This document shows, one piece after another, positions 42,284-51,105 of a DNA stretch of 64,000 bases (positions are counted from its first letter, which is position 1; each line of letters starts with the position of its first letter). The translations under genes were made by a program, and so were the position numbers. Under the pieces are notes generated by a model. That model worked only from the letters and a program-made list of their open reading frames with translations, searched no databases and was not told the DNA's origin. This DNA comes from Arthrobacter sp. H35-D1. GTDB taxonomy: Bacteria; Actinomycetota; Actinomycetes; Actinomycetales; Micrococcaceae. Where the stretch lies: positions 1 through 64,000 of the forward strand of contig NZ_JASISP010000021.1 in NCBI RefSeq assembly GCF_030063185.1, given 5' to 3'.

Positions 42284-43566
42284 GATTCGTTCCTCTCGTG
42301 GGCGAATTCGGCGGCGGGCAGCACCTCGCGCAGCAACTGTGCCGCGGCGTGCAGTTGGCCCGGGGTCAGATCGGCCCGGGCGGTCAGGCGCAGGCGGGAG
42401 ACGCCGTCGGGCACGCTCGGCGGGCGGAAGCACCCCACCAGCACTCCGGCAGTGCGCAACTGTTCCGCCATCGTGAGGGCCTGTTCCGCGGAGGCCATCG
42501 GGATAGATTGCACGGCCCCCGGGGAGCGCGTGGTGCCGACCATCGCAGCCAGCCGGGCGGCGTTGGCATGCAACCGAGCCACCAGCAGCGGCTCGTCCAG
42601 AATGATGCGTGCAGCTGCCGCGGCAGCAGCGGCGGGCGCCGGGGCAAGCGCCGTGTCGAAGATAAACGGCCGAGCCGCGTTGACCAGGTGTTCGCGCAAG
42701 GCGCCCGGTCCCAGCACCGCTCCGCCCTGGGCGCCGAGCGCCTTGGACAAGGTGGCGGTGAGCACCACATGCGATGCGGCTGCCAGCCCGGCCGCATGCA
42801 CGGCGCCACGCCCGCCCCCGGCAACTCCGATGCCGTGCGCCTCGTCCACCAGCAGCCACGCATCTTCGGCGGCACAGTCGGCAGCCAGGGCGGCCAGGTC
42901 CGCGGCGTCCCCGAGCACCGAATACAGGGATTCGACCACCACGACGGCGCGCGGGACGGTGCGTTCGGCCAGCGCCGTGCGCACAGCAGCCAAATCGCTG
43001 TGCGGAACCACGGCGACGGGCGAGCGCGAGAGTCGGGCGGCATCGTGCAGCGAGGCGTGCACATGAGCGTCCAGGACCAGCAGCGTGCCCGGTCCGCCCA
43101 GTGCCGTGAGCACTCCCATGTTGGCAAGATAGCCGGAGGAAAAAGTCAGCGCGGACTCGGCTCCCGTCAGTTGGCAAAGCGCTTCTTCAAGGTGTGTGTG
43201 CACGGCCAGCGTGCCGCACACCACCGGCGAAGCGCGCGATCCTGTGCCGTGGCGCCGGATCGCGTCGATGGACGCGGAGGCCAGACGTGGGTCGCGGGAG
43301 AGCCCCAGGTAGTCGTTGGACGCCAAATCCAGAAGGTTACCGGCTGGCAGTGGCACAGCCCTGCGGAGCAGGTTGCGGCTTCCACGCACCCTGGCCCGGC
43401 TGTCCAGCCACTGCTCCATTGCGCCGGGCGCACCGACTCCGGGAGCCTTCGTGTCAACGCCCGGGGCACCGGAGGCCGCGGCCTTCACGGCGGTCGCATT
43501 GGTGCCACCCAGACCGGGGAAATCCATCCCGGGGACACCGGCGTCGTGCGTGCTGGAAACCGACAT
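42280..43566 (-). CDS. bioF: 8-amino-7-oxononanoate synthase
   Basis: PLP enzyme condensing pimeloyl thioester with alanine to give KAPA. 428 residues; the ATG at 43566 overlaps the bioA stop by one base (TAATG). Family text: LDLASNDYLGLSRDPRL near 75-91, GTGSRASPVVCGTLAVHTHLEEAL, LVDEAHGIGVAGG with the PLP-ring Asp, and the Schiff-base lysine in LTATLSKALGAQGG. The first 55 residues are a Gly/Ala/Pro-rich extension without family match. GTGA overlap couples it to the P450. Confidence 0.93.
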   Translation of the reverse strand: MSVSSTHDAGVPGMDFPGLGGTNATAVKAAASGAPGVDTKAPGVGAPGAMEQWLDSRARVRGSRNLLRRAVPLPAGNLLDLASNDYLGLSRDPRLASASIDAIRRHGTGSRASPVVCGTLAVHTHLEEALCQLTGAESALTFSSGYLANMGVLTALGGPGTLLVLDAHVHASLHDAARLSRSPVAVVPHSDLAAVRTALAERTVPRAVVVVESLYSVLGDAADLAALAADCAAEDAWLLVDEAHGIGVAGGGRGAVHAAGLAAASHVVLTATLSKALGAQGGAVLGPGALREHLVNAARPFIFDTALAPAPAAAAAAAARIILDEPLLVARLHANAARLAAMVGTTRSPGAVQSIPMASAEQALTMAEQLRTAGVLVGCFRPPSVPDGVSRLRLTARADLTPGQLHAAAQLLREVLPAAEFAHERNES

Positions 43567-44981
43567 TAACCGTGTACCTGTTCAATGGCGGCGCATAGCC
43601 CGGCGCCGATGGCGGCGACGTCGTCGGCGGTGCTGATGTAGGGCGGCATGGTGTAGACGAGGTCGCGGAAGGGCCGCACCCAGACGCCGCGCTGCACAGC
43701 GGCGCGGGTCAGTGCAGGGACATCCACCGGGTTGTGCAGCGCAATGACTCCCACTCCGCCAAGCACCCGCACGTCGCGGACTTGGGGCAATGTAGCCGCA
43801 GTGGCCAGCGCCTTTGAGAGACCGTGTTCCAGGGCAGCCACCTGCGGCCGCCACGGCGTGCTTTCGAGCAGGTCCAGCGATGCCACCGCCACGGCGCAGG
43901 CCAGCGGATTGGCCATGAACGTGGGCCCGTGCAACAAGGCACGCAACGGCGAGGCAGTGACGACGGCTGCCACCTCGGACGAGCACAGCATGGCGGCCAA
44001 AGTCAGGTACCCCCCGGTCATCGCCTTGCCCACGCACATGATGTCTGGCACCACACCGGCCCATTCGCTGGCAAAGAGCTCGCCCGTGCGGCCAAAGCCG
44101 GTGGCGATCTCGTCCAGGATCAGCAACAGCCCGTGTTCGGTGGCCACGCGACGGGCGGCGGCCAGGCATTCGGGGGCGTAAATGTGCATGCCTCCGGCGC
44201 CCTGCAGCACCGGTTCCATGACAATGGCCGCCAGTTCGCCGCCGTGGGCGACCACGGTTTCCTCCAGCACCTGCACCCAGGCGGCCACGTCCGTCGGATC
44301 CGCGCGCAACTCCCCGTCAACAAGCCGGGCCTGCGGCGGCCGGGGCAGAAACCGCTGCTCCGCCACCAAATTCGGAAATTGTGCGTGCATGCCGTCGACG
44401 GGGTCGCACACGCTCATCGCAGCAAATGTGTCGCCGTGGTAGCCACCACGCAGGGCCAGGAAGGCGCTGCGTCCCGGATATCCGGCCGCTGCTTGGTATT
44501 GCACGGCCAGTTTAAGTGCGACTTCGACCGACACGGAACCCGAATCGGCAAAGAACACATGGTCCAAGTGCTCCGGTGTCATCGCCACGAGTCGCTCGGC
44601 CAGTTCCACGGCCGGCTGGTGCGTCAATCCGCCAAACATGACGTGTGAGAACTTAGCCGCCTGCCCGGTCAATGCGGCATCCAGTGCCGGGTTCCGGTAG
44701 CCGTGGACGGCGGACCACCACGAACTCATGGCGTCCACCACCTCGAAGTGCTCCCCGTCGGCGTCTTCCAGCTGCAGCCTGGTGCCGGATGCACCCAGCA
44801 CTGCGTAAGGAGCCGGTCCGTCAAGCGGGGCGTAGGGGTGCCAGAGCAGGCCCTTGTCCCTGGCCACCAGCGAGTGGGCAGGCTGCGAAGGGGCACCCGT
44901 CGAGGCAGCCGGAAACGCCGGCGCCGAGACCACCCGGTCTGCCAACGAGCCGGCCAGCAGCGAGCGGGCCGCGCTAGGCAT
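43566..44981 (-). CDS. bioA: Adenosylmethionine-8-amino-7-oxononanoate transaminase
   Basis: Transfers the amino group of SAM to KAPA to form DAPA. From ATG 44981 (471 residues), overlapping the bioB stop by 8 nt; the open frame further upstream lies inside bioB. Markers: LLWHPYAPL (the WHPY that binds KAPA), [62 protein letters not shown] and the PLP lysine in [10 protein letters not shown]. The extra 40 N-terminal residues are low in information. Confidence 0.94.
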   Translation of the reverse strand: MPSAARSLLAGSLADRVVSAPAFPAASTGAPSQPAHSLVARDKGLLWHPYAPLDGPAPYAVLGASGTRLQLEDADGEHFEVVDAMSSWWSAVHGYRNPALDAALTGQAAKFSHVMFGGLTHQPAVELAERLVAMTPEHLDHVFFADSGSVSVEVALKLAVQYQAAAGYPGRSAFLALRGGYHGDTFAAMSVCDPVDGMHAQFPNLVAEQRFLPRPPQARLVDGELRADPTDVAAWVQVLEETVVAHGGELAAIVMEPVLQGAGGMHIYAPECLAAARRVATEHGLLLILDEIATGFGRTGELFASEWAGVVPDIMCVGKAMTGGYLTLAAMLCSSEVAAVVTASPLRALLHGPTFMANPLACAVAVASLDLLESTPWRPQVAALEHGLSKALATAATLPQVRDVRVLGGVGVIALHNPVDVPALTRAAVQRGVWVRPFRDLVYTMPPYISTADDVAAIGAGLCAAIEQVHG

Positions 44982-46062
44982 TGGGGGCAAGCTGTGTTCC
45001 GGCACCGCGACGGCGGATGGTCGGCTGGGAGCCGGCGGCAGCTCCGGCGTCGTGCCCGGGGGAAGGGGAGGGCGAGGCGGGTTCCTTCCCCAAGACGGTG
45101 AAGCCGGCGTCGGCAATCATGGCCAGGTCGTCTTGGCCGGGCTGGCCTTCGCTGGTGAGGTAGTCGCCCAGAAAGAGCGAGTTGGCGATGTTCAGGGCCA
45201 ACGGCTGGAGGCTGCGCAAGTGCATTTCACGTCCGGCGGCCATGCGCAGTTCAGCCTCGGGGCAGGCGAAGCGGACAAGGGCCAGGATGCGCACGCACAT
45301 GGCGGGGGTCAGCAGCCACGTGCCTTCCAGCGGGGTTCCGTCAAAGGGCATGAGGAAGTTCACCGGGATGGAGTCGCTGCCAAGGTCCCGGAGGGCAAAG
45401 ACGGCGTCGATGAGTTCCTCGTTGCTTTCGCCCATGCCCACAATCAGCCCCGAACAAGCCGAGAGCCCTGCAGCTTGGGCCTGCTGGACGGTGCGCACTC
45501 GGTCGGAAAATTCATGGGTGGTGCAAATGTCCTTGTACTTGGACTCGCTGGTGTTCAGGTTGTGGTTGTAGGCATCCACGCCGCAGGCCTTCAGGCGCTC
45601 GGCCTGGCCTTCCTTCAAAATGCCCAGGCAGGCGCAGACCTCAACGTTGGGGTGCGTCCCCTTCAGCCCGTCCACCATGTCGGCAACGCGCTCCACGTCC
45701 CTGTCGGCGGGGCCCTTTCCACTAGCCACCAGGCACACGCGCGAGGCGCCGGCGGCGATCCCCGTTTCGGCCTGCTCGAGGACCGCTTCGGGCTTGAGCC
45801 AGGTGTACTTCAGGATCTGCGCGGCCGAGCCCAGTCGCTGGGAACAGTAGGTGCAGTCCTCCGGGCACAGGCCGGATTTGAGGTTGACAAGGTAGTTCAG
45901 CTTGACGGTGTTGGAGAAGTGGGTGCGCCGCAGGCGGGCGGCGGCAGCCACCACATCCAGCAGCTGGTCGTCGGTGGATTCCAGGACGGCAAGGGCGTCC
46001 TGGCGGGTCAAGGTGGCGCCGGACAGCTGTTGGTCGGCCAGGACGGAAAAGTTATTGAACAC
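44974..46062 (-). CDS. bioB: Biotin synthase
   Basis: A radical SAM enzyme that inserts sulfur into dethiobiotin. 362 residues. The [4Fe-4S] motif CPEDCTYC is near 66-73 (CxxxCxxC); [40 protein letters not shown] and the auxiliary-cluster ligand regions (VEVCACLG) are present. The tail (about 330-362) is Ser/Pro/Gly-rich and is not part of the core. The GTG at 46062 is preferred because a good promoter puts the transcript start at that base. It is the first gene of the coupled operon bioB-bioA-bioF-P450-bioD. Confidence 0.95.
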   Translation of the reverse strand: MFNNFSVLADQQLSGATLTRQDALAVLESTDDQLLDVVAAAARLRRTHFSNTVKLNYLVNLKSGLCPEDCTYCSQRLGSAAQILKYTWLKPEAVLEQAETGIAAGASRVCLVASGKGPADRDVERVADMVDGLKGTHPNVEVCACLGILKEGQAERLKACGVDAYNHNLNTSESKYKDICTTHEFSDRVRTVQQAQAAGLSACSGLIVGMGESNEELIDAVFALRDLGSDSIPVNFLMPFDGTPLEGTWLLTPAMCVRILALVRFACPEAELRMAAGREMHLRSLQPLALNIANSLFLGDYLTSEGQPGQDDLAMIADAGFTVLGKEPASPSPSPGHDAGAAAGSQPTIRRRGAGTQLAPNA

Positions 46063-46069
46063 TGTTCAA
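46055..46069. promoter_or_regulatory. BioQ-type operator at bioB start
   Basis: TTGAAC-ACT-GTTCAA is a perfect palindrome covering the bioB start codon and touching its -10 box. It closely resembles the TGAAC-N3-GTTAC site reported for the biotin repressor BioQ of Corynebacterium. Bound protein would block transcription initiation directly. A TetR gene lies divergent and near. Confidence 0.75.
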
Positions 46070-46097
46070 GTATCGAAATTCCCGGTTCCGCTGTCAA
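46069..46097 (-). promoter_or_regulatory. Leaderless promoter of the biotin operon
   Basis: Read leftward, TTGACA (46097-46092), a 17-bp spacer and GATACT (46074-46069) form a near-consensus housekeeping promoter. Six bases separate the -10 box from the GTG of bioB at 46062. No Shine-Dalgarno site intervenes, so the mRNA should be leaderless. Confidence 0.7.
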
Positions 46098-46220
46098 ATG
46101 AACGTCCCCGACGGCGGGGGCCCAGGCAGTATTGGGGACGAGCCGGGAGCGGGTTGGCAACCAACTTGCGCGGATGGGGCAAAATGGAGCTGTGCCGTGC
46201 GGGCGTTCTCGAGCCGGCAC

Positions 46221-46270
46221 CGCCCAAGCAAGCCCAAGCAAGCCCAAGCAAGCCCAAGCAAGCCCAAGCA
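46221..46270 (+). repeat. Five tandem copies of a 10-bp unit before the bioQ ribosome binding site
   Basis: Units at 46221, 46231, 46241, 46251 and 46261 have the form AGCCCAAGCA (the first begins CG). The array ends right at GGAGAGGA, the bioQ ribosome binding site. Copy number could vary by slippage and change the leader of bioQ. Confidence 0.85.
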
Positions 46271-46288
46271 AGGAGAGGACTCCAGCAC

Positions 46289-46900
46289 ATGGCGCTGACG
46301 CGCGAGCAGGTTATTGACACCGCCTTCGGAATTTTGCGCGACTACGGCATCGCGGACCTCTCCATGCGCCGGCTGGCCCGCGACCTCAACGTCCAGCCCG
46401 GAGCCCTCTATTGGCATGTGAAAAACAAGCAGGACCTCCTGGGGGTCCTCGCCGTCATGATCCTGAAACCCGTCAAGCAGCCGGCAGTGGACGGGGGTCC
46501 GGCAACGCCCCCCGCAGCGATCGCATCCCTGCGCCTCCACTGCCGGCAGATCCGCCAAGCCCTGCTGGCCGTGCGCGACGGCGCGGAAGTCGTGGCCCTG
46601 ACACACACTTTGGATCCCTTGGCGCTCCCCTCGCTGCAGGGGCTCACCGAGACGTTCGCCGCCGCCGGCGTGACCGGCACCCGTGCCGCATGGGCCGGCC
46701 GCGCCCTGGTGCACTACATTCTTGGCACCGTCACGCAGGAGCAGACCCGCAGCGGGCTGGCACAGGCAGGGCTGCTGGCCGAGGCCCCCGGGCCGCTCGA
46801 CGAAACCGAAGCCTTCAATTTTGGTCTCGAGCTGCTGCTGTCAGGTTCCACGGAGTTGTTGCACAACGACGGCGGCCAGCAGTCCAGGGGCGTGGACTGA
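46289..46900 (+). CDS. bioQ: TetR-family regulator, BioQ candidate
   Basis: 203 residues from ATG 46289 with GGAGAGGA upstream; the longer frame to 45902 lies inside bioB. The N-terminal helix-turn-helix reads REQVIDTAFGILRDYGIADLSMRRLARDLNVQPGALYWHVKNKQDLL, the version (GALYWHVKNK) close to classic TetR. The ligand domain (DGAEVVALTHTLDPLA, FAAAGVTGTRAAWAGRALVHYILGTVTQEQTR) is also TetR_C-like. It is divergent from the biotin operon and a palindrome resembling a BioQ site sits on the bioB start, so it most likely represses biotin synthesis. No BirA-type operator was seen. Confidence 0.78.
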   Translation: MALTREQVIDTAFGILRDYGIADLSMRRLARDLNVQPGALYWHVKNKQDLLGVLAVMILKPVKQPAVDGGPATPPAAIASLRLHCRQIRQALLAVRDGAEVVALTHTLDPLALPSLQGLTETFAAAGVTGTRAAWAGRALVHYILGTVTQEQTRSGLAQAGLLAEAPGPLDETEAFNFGLELLLSGSTELLHNDGGQQSRGVD

Positions 46901-46936
46901 GAACAGCCAGCCCCACCTGGCCATGATTCGTTGGCC

Positions 46937-46996
46937 CAGGACTAACTGGGCAAGGACTGACTGGGGCAGGACTCACTGGCACAGGACTCACTGGCG
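46937..46996 (+). repeat. Four imperfect copies of a 15-bp unit
   Basis: Copies of the form CAGGACTnACTGGnn occupy 46937-46996, with lengths of 14-16 bp, downstream of bioQ. No role is evident; they look like slippage products in non-coding DNA. Confidence 0.75.
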
Positions 46997-47078
46997 CAGG
47001 CGCTGCCAGGCAGCTGTTGCACCGGCCTATGCTGTACGCAAGTGCTTCCGAGCCACCCCTCCCAGCAAAGGACACTCC

Positions 47079-47372
47079 ATGGCAGCCCCCAAGGACCCCC
47101 AACCCCTGGACTTCACGTTCACGGCCCCCATCAGCAAGGACGGCGCCTTCGCCACGTATCTTGTGGTGGAAGGCTCCGATGAGCTGCTGGGTACCCGCCG
47201 CGCCATCAAGGTTGCCGGCCTGCTCGATGGCACCACACCGTTCCAGGCCACGCTCATGCCTTCAGGCACGGGCCCGCACTGGTTGCCGTTGCGGGCAGCC
47301 CTGTGCAAGGCCATTGGAAAGTCCGACGCCGGCGAGCACGTGACGGTGCAGCTGAACCAACGCCTGAGCTGA
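47079..47372 (+). CDS. DUF1905 domain protein
   Basis: 97 residues from ATG 47079 with AAAGGA upstream. LDFTFTAPISKDGAFATYLVVEGSDELLGTRRAIKVAGLLDGTTPFQATLMPSGTGPHWLPLRAALCKAIGKSDAGEHVTVQL matches DUF1905, a small beta-barrel of unknown function often fused to a YdeI-type (OmdA) domain; the latter is absent here. Its last codons lie in a 34-bp tandem repeat, so the present C-terminus (NQRLS) could have arisen from the duplication. Confidence 0.85.
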   Translation: MAAPKDPQPLDFTFTAPISKDGAFATYLVVEGSDELLGTRRAIKVAGLLDGTTPFQATLMPSGTGPHWLPLRAALCKAIGKSDAGEHVTVQLNQRLS

Positions 47373-47452
47373 ACCAGCTTCCCGGCTGAACCAACGCCTG
47401 AGCTGAACCAGCTTCCCGGCTGAACCAACGCCTGAGCTGAACCACCGTCTCG
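47351..47452 (+). repeat. 34-bp tandem repeat, itself built of two 17-bp halves
   Basis: Units start at 47351, 47385 and 47419, the last diverging in its second half. Each unit has halves beginning GCTGAACCAACGCCTGA and GCTGAACCAGCTTCCCG. It spans the DUF1905 stop codon, so extra copies add repeated stops rather than protein. Confidence 0.85.
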
Positions 47453-47544
47453 GCCGGGCGGCTTTTGGGGTTCACCCCGCCACCAGCCATAATTGACGGG
47501 CCCACTTGGGTGAACAGCGACGCCGCTCGCGGTAGTGTTTGGTC

Positions 47545-48744
47545 ATGAACGCGCACAATACGACCCGGGACGCCGTCGACTACACCGCAGTTGACCACGC
47601 TTCCGCTCCAGAGCCGGATGATTCCCGAAAGCCTAAAAAAGTGGCCGGCATCAAAGCGAAATCATGGAAATACGTGGCCAAACGTTCAGTGGCCAAGTTC
47701 ACTGCCGACGCCGCGACGGACATGGCCGCAACCCTGACGTACTTCGCCGTGCTGTCCCTTTTCCCGGCAATTCTGGCGTTGGTTTCCATCCTCGGCCTAG
47801 TGGGCCAGGCCGAGCAAACCACCAAGGTCATGCTTGACCTGGTAAGCCAACTCACGGACGAGAAGATGGTGAAAGCCATCAGCGGTCCCGTGGAGAACCT
47901 GATCAGTTCACCCGCGGCCGGCTGGACGTTTGCCTTCGGGCTGGCGGCCGCCTTGTGGTCGGCCTCCAAATATGTTGGAGGGTTCAGCCGGGCGATGAAC
48001 CGCATCTACGGCACGGACGAGGGGCGTCCGGTATGGAAGCTTCGTCCCGCCCTTCTGCTCGTCACCTTGGTTTCCGTGGTGTTGGTGGCCGCCATGGCGC
48101 TCATGCTTGTGGTCTCCGGCCCCATTGCCCGGGCGATCGGGGAGACCATTGGTTTGGGCGACACGGCCGTGATGGTCTGGAACACGGCCAAATGGCCGGT
48201 GCTGGGGGTTCTGGCCGTGGTGCTGATCGCCCTGCTCTACTACTTCACCCCCAACGTCCGGCAACCGAAATTCCGCTGGATCAGCGTTGGCGCCACAGTG
48301 GCCCTGCTGGGGGCCTTGGTGGCCTCCGCCGGGTTCGGGTTCTACTTGGCGAACTTCAACAAGTATGAGAAGACCTACGGCGCCATCGCCGGGGTGATTA
48401 TTCTGCTGTTGTGGCTGTGGATTTTGAACCTCGCACTGCTCTTCGGCGCCGAAGTGGACGCCGAACTTGAACGCGGCCGGCAGCTGCAGGCCGGCATCGT
48501 GGCTGAAGCCGACCTTCGACTCCCGCCACGAGCGATCACGGCAAGCCTGAAAAAAACCGAGAAGGAAATGGTCCTTGTCGCTGAAGGAAAGCACCTGCGG
48601 GAACAGTTCAACGCGGACTCCCCCGACAGTGCAACCGACAAATCCGGCGAAGCCAAAGCGCTGTGGTGGTTGGCCGCTGCGGGTACAGCAGTGCTCGCCG
48701 TCGTCTCCTGGCGCGAGCGCCGTCAACGCAGTGAGAAAGACTAG
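47545..48744 (+). CDS. YihY/BrkB-family membrane protein
   Basis: 399 residues. After a charged start of 50 residues, ATDMAATLTYFAVLSLFPAILALVSILGLVG is the conserved first segment, followed by five more membrane helices and GGFSRAMNRIYGTDEGRPVWKLRP, FTPNVRQPKFRWISVGA and LNLALLFGAEVDAELERGR. These mark the YihY/BrkB (formerly RNase BN) family. The C-terminal tail is hydrophilic with one further membrane helix (WWLAAAGTAVLAVVSW). Function is unsettled; an efflux or transport role is suggested for relatives. ATG 47545 is used. Mycothione reductase follows after 5 bp. Confidence 0.9.
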   Translation: MNAHNTTRDAVDYTAVDHASAPEPDDSRKPKKVAGIKAKSWKYVAKRSVAKFTADAATDMAATLTYFAVLSLFPAILALVSILGLVGQAEQTTKVMLDLVSQLTDEKMVKAISGPVENLISSPAAGWTFAFGLAAALWSASKYVGGFSRAMNRIYGTDEGRPVWKLRPALLLVTLVSVVLVAAMALMLVVSGPIARAIGETIGLGDTAVMVWNTAKWPVLGVLAVVLIALLYYFTPNVRQPKFRWISVGATVALLGALVASAGFGFYLANFNKYEKTYGAIAGVIILLLWLWILNLALLFGAEVDAELERGRQLQAGIVAEADLRLPPRAITASLKKTEKEMVLVAEGKHLREQFNADSPDSATDKSGEAKALWWLAAAGTAVLAVVSWRERRQRSEKD

Positions 48745-48749
48745 CTCCC

Positions 48750-50171
48750 ATGCAGCATTTTGATCTGGTCATCATCGGCACAGGCTCGGGAAATTCCATC
48801 CCCTCCCCCGAACTTGAGCACCTGAACATCGCCATCGTCGAGGACAATCTCTTCGGCGGGACGTGCCTGAACGTCGGCTGCATCCCCACTAAAATGTTTG
48901 TCCACCCGGCCGAGCTTGCCGATGCCACCCGCCAGGGCAGGGCGTTGGGCGTGGAATCGGAGCTCACGGCCGTTGATTGGCCGGGCATGCGTGAGCGAAT
49001 CTTCTCGCGCATTGACGCAATTGAAGCGGGCGGGCGGGCCTACCGCCAGGGCCCCGAGTGTCCCAACGTGAGCGTTTTCTCCGGCCACGGCCGCTTCACC
49101 GGGCCCCGACAGCTGCGCGTTTCCTTGCACGACGGCGGCACGGAGGTCCTGACGGCAGACCGCTTTGTGCTGGCGGCAGGCTCGCGCGCCGTCGTGCCCC
49201 CCATCGACGGACTGTGCGAGCCCGGGGAGACGTTCCACGCCACCGACACGCTCCACACCTCCGACACCATCATGCGGATCGCGGAGTTGCCGAAGAGCAT
49301 CGCCATCCTGGGCGGCGGATTCGTCGCAGCGGAGTTCGCGCACATCTTCGCCTCCTTTGGCACGCAGGTGACCCAGATTGTCAGGGGACCCGGGCTGCTG
49401 CGCCACCTGGACAGCGACGTTTCCGAACTCTTCACACAGCAGGCGGCCGCACGCTACGAACTGCTGCTGGAGACCCGGCTGACGCACGTCGCGGCGGACG
49501 GGGCCGGCGTCGTGCTTGGTCTTGAAGGGCCCCGGGGAACGGAATCGGTCACTGCGGAGCTGCTGCTGGTGGCGACGGGTCGCCAGCCCAACTCCGACAC
49601 GTTGAACGTCGCGGCGGCCGGGATTGAGGTGGACAGCCAGGGGCGGGTGCTGGTCGATGAGTTCCAGCGCACCACCGCCGAGGGCGTTTTTGCCCTCGGC
49701 GACATCTCCAGCGCCCACCAGCTCAAGCACGTTGCCAACTACGAGGCGCGCGTGGTCCAACACAATCTCATCCATCCTGCTGCCATGATGGGCGCGGACC
49801 GGCGTTTCATTCCGGCGGCCGTCTTCAGCGAGCCGCAGATCGCTTCCGTGGGCCTGACGGAGGATGAAGCCGTCAGCCAAGGTGTCCCCTACGTCGCAAA
49901 AACCCAACTTTATGCCGACATTGCCGCCGGCTGGGCCCGAGAAGATGCCGGTCATTTCCTGAAGGTGCTGGCGGATCCTGCCACGGGCAAGCTGCTGGGC
50001 GCCCACGTGATTGGCCCCGACGCTGCCACCGTCATTCAGCCGCTGATCCACGCCATGTCCTTTGGCCAGCGTGCCCACGACGTGGCCCGGGGGCAGTACT
50101 GGATACACCCGGCGTTGAGCGAACTGGTGGAGAATGCGCTGCTGGGGTTGCCGGCCCCCACGGAACCTTAA
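48750..50171 (+). CDS. mtr: Mycothione reductase
   Basis: A flavoprotein disulfide reductase that keeps mycothiol reduced using NADPH. 473 residues. The FAD motif VIIGTGSGNS is near 7-16 and the redox-active pair is in GGTCLNVGCIPTK (C39, C44). The NADPH motif is AILGGGFVAAEFA; the second FAD motif is VFALGDIS; the interface sequence with the His-Glu pair is YWIHPALSELVENAL. The N-terminal form TGSGN instead of GxGxxG and the ending GQYWIHPALSE separate Mtr from glutathione and dihydrolipoyl reductases. It points to an actinobacterium. Confidence 0.93.
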   Translation: MQHFDLVIIGTGSGNSIPSPELEHLNIAIVEDNLFGGTCLNVGCIPTKMFVHPAELADATRQGRALGVESELTAVDWPGMRERIFSRIDAIEAGGRAYRQGPECPNVSVFSGHGRFTGPRQLRVSLHDGGTEVLTADRFVLAAGSRAVVPPIDGLCEPGETFHATDTLHTSDTIMRIAELPKSIAILGGGFVAAEFAHIFASFGTQVTQIVRGPGLLRHLDSDVSELFTQQAAARYELLLETRLTHVAADGAGVVLGLEGPRGTESVTAELLLVATGRQPNSDTLNVAAAGIEVDSQGRVLVDEFQRTTAEGVFALGDISSAHQLKHVANYEARVVQHNLIHPAAMMGADRRFIPAAVFSEPQIASVGLTEDEAVSQGVPYVAKTQLYADIAAGWAREDAGHFLKVLADPATGKLLGAHVIGPDAATVIQPLIHAMSFGQRAHDVARGQYWIHPALSELVENALLGLPAPTEP

Positions 50172-50273
50172 AAAACTTTTTCCATCCGATCCAATCCGAA
50201 ACGGGCGGTGCTCCGAATCACAGTGCAGACGGACCCAACGACGGGCCGTCCTCACTGTTCAAGGAGAATTCCC

Positions 50274-51089
50274 GTGAATAAGAAATCAGCTCTACTCGTC
50301 GCACCGGTACTTGCACTGGCTGCCATGAGTTTTTCCGGCGGCGCCGCCATGGCGGCCGACACCGGCACCACCAGCTTTGAAGCAAACCTGGGAGCCGTCA
50401 ACGGCAGCAACGCCACAGGGTCCGTCTGGATCAACCTCACCGGCGACCAGGCCACCGTGACGGAGAACGTCAGCGGACTGGCAGCCACGTTCGACGGCAA
50501 GGCCTACCCGCACGTGCAGCACATCCACATTGAAGGTGCCGGCACCTGCCCCGCCCCTTCAGCGGACACCAGCGGCGACGGCGTCATCAGCACCACCGAG
50601 GGCGGACCTGCCTACGGCAAGATCGGCACCACGCTCTCCACCAGCGGCGACACCAGCGACAAGGCTGCACTGGACCTTGCCGTTGGCGGCATGGGAGCAA
50701 GCTACAAGTACGAGCGCACGTTCACCATGAACGCAGCCACCGTCGCCTCCCTGAAGGCAGGCAAGGCCGTAGTGGTTGTGCACGGCCTTGACCCGGCCAC
50801 CCTGCCGGCTGCCGCACAGAAGGAAAAGAGCGAACTGGCTCCCACCCTCCCGCTGGCCGCCACCTCGCCTGCACTGTGTGGAACGCTGCTCGAGTCCCAG
50901 ATGGCCGCCATGCCCGGCGGAGCACCCGGAACCGGCGTGACAACGGCCGTTGCAGCCACCAACGCCTCCACCTCGCCCGGCGTTGCCTGGTTCGTGGGCG
51001 GCGGAGCCATTGTGCTTGCTGCCGGAGGCGCCTTGGCCCTGGGCCGCAAGAAGACCGTGGCCGCGCACAAGTCCACGGTTTCACAGTAG
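50274..51089 (+). CDS. Secreted CHRD-domain protein with C-terminal membrane anchor
   Basis: 271 residues; GTG 50274 has AAGGAG at ideal distance. Signal peptide of about 29 residues (KSALLVAPVLALAAMSFSGGAAMAA). The domain FEANLGAVNGSNATGSVWINLTGDQATVTENVSGLAATFDGKAYPHVQHIHIEGAGTCP is CHRD-like (HxQHIH). A Pro/Ala/Thr-rich stretch, a membrane helix (GVAWFVGGGAIVLAAGGALALG) and RKK end the protein, which resembles a wall-sorting signal, but no LPXTG is seen. A sortase gene follows 16 bp later. Confidence 0.85.
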   Translation: MNKKSALLVAPVLALAAMSFSGGAAMAADTGTTSFEANLGAVNGSNATGSVWINLTGDQATVTENVSGLAATFDGKAYPHVQHIHIEGAGTCPAPSADTSGDGVISTTEGGPAYGKIGTTLSTSGDTSDKAALDLAVGGMGASYKYERTFTMNAATVASLKAGKAVVVVHGLDPATLPAAAQKEKSELAPTLPLAATSPALCGTLLESQMAAMPGGAPGTGVTTAVAATNASTSPGVAWFVGGGAIVLAAGGALALGRKKTVAAHKSTVSQ

Positions 51090-51105
51090 CGGCGGCGCAT
51101 TCACC

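Noticed and set aside
42259-43569. 436-codon plus frame opposite bioF
   Set aside because: Shadow with Gly/Gln/Arg-rich composition; the minus strand carries all bioF motifs.
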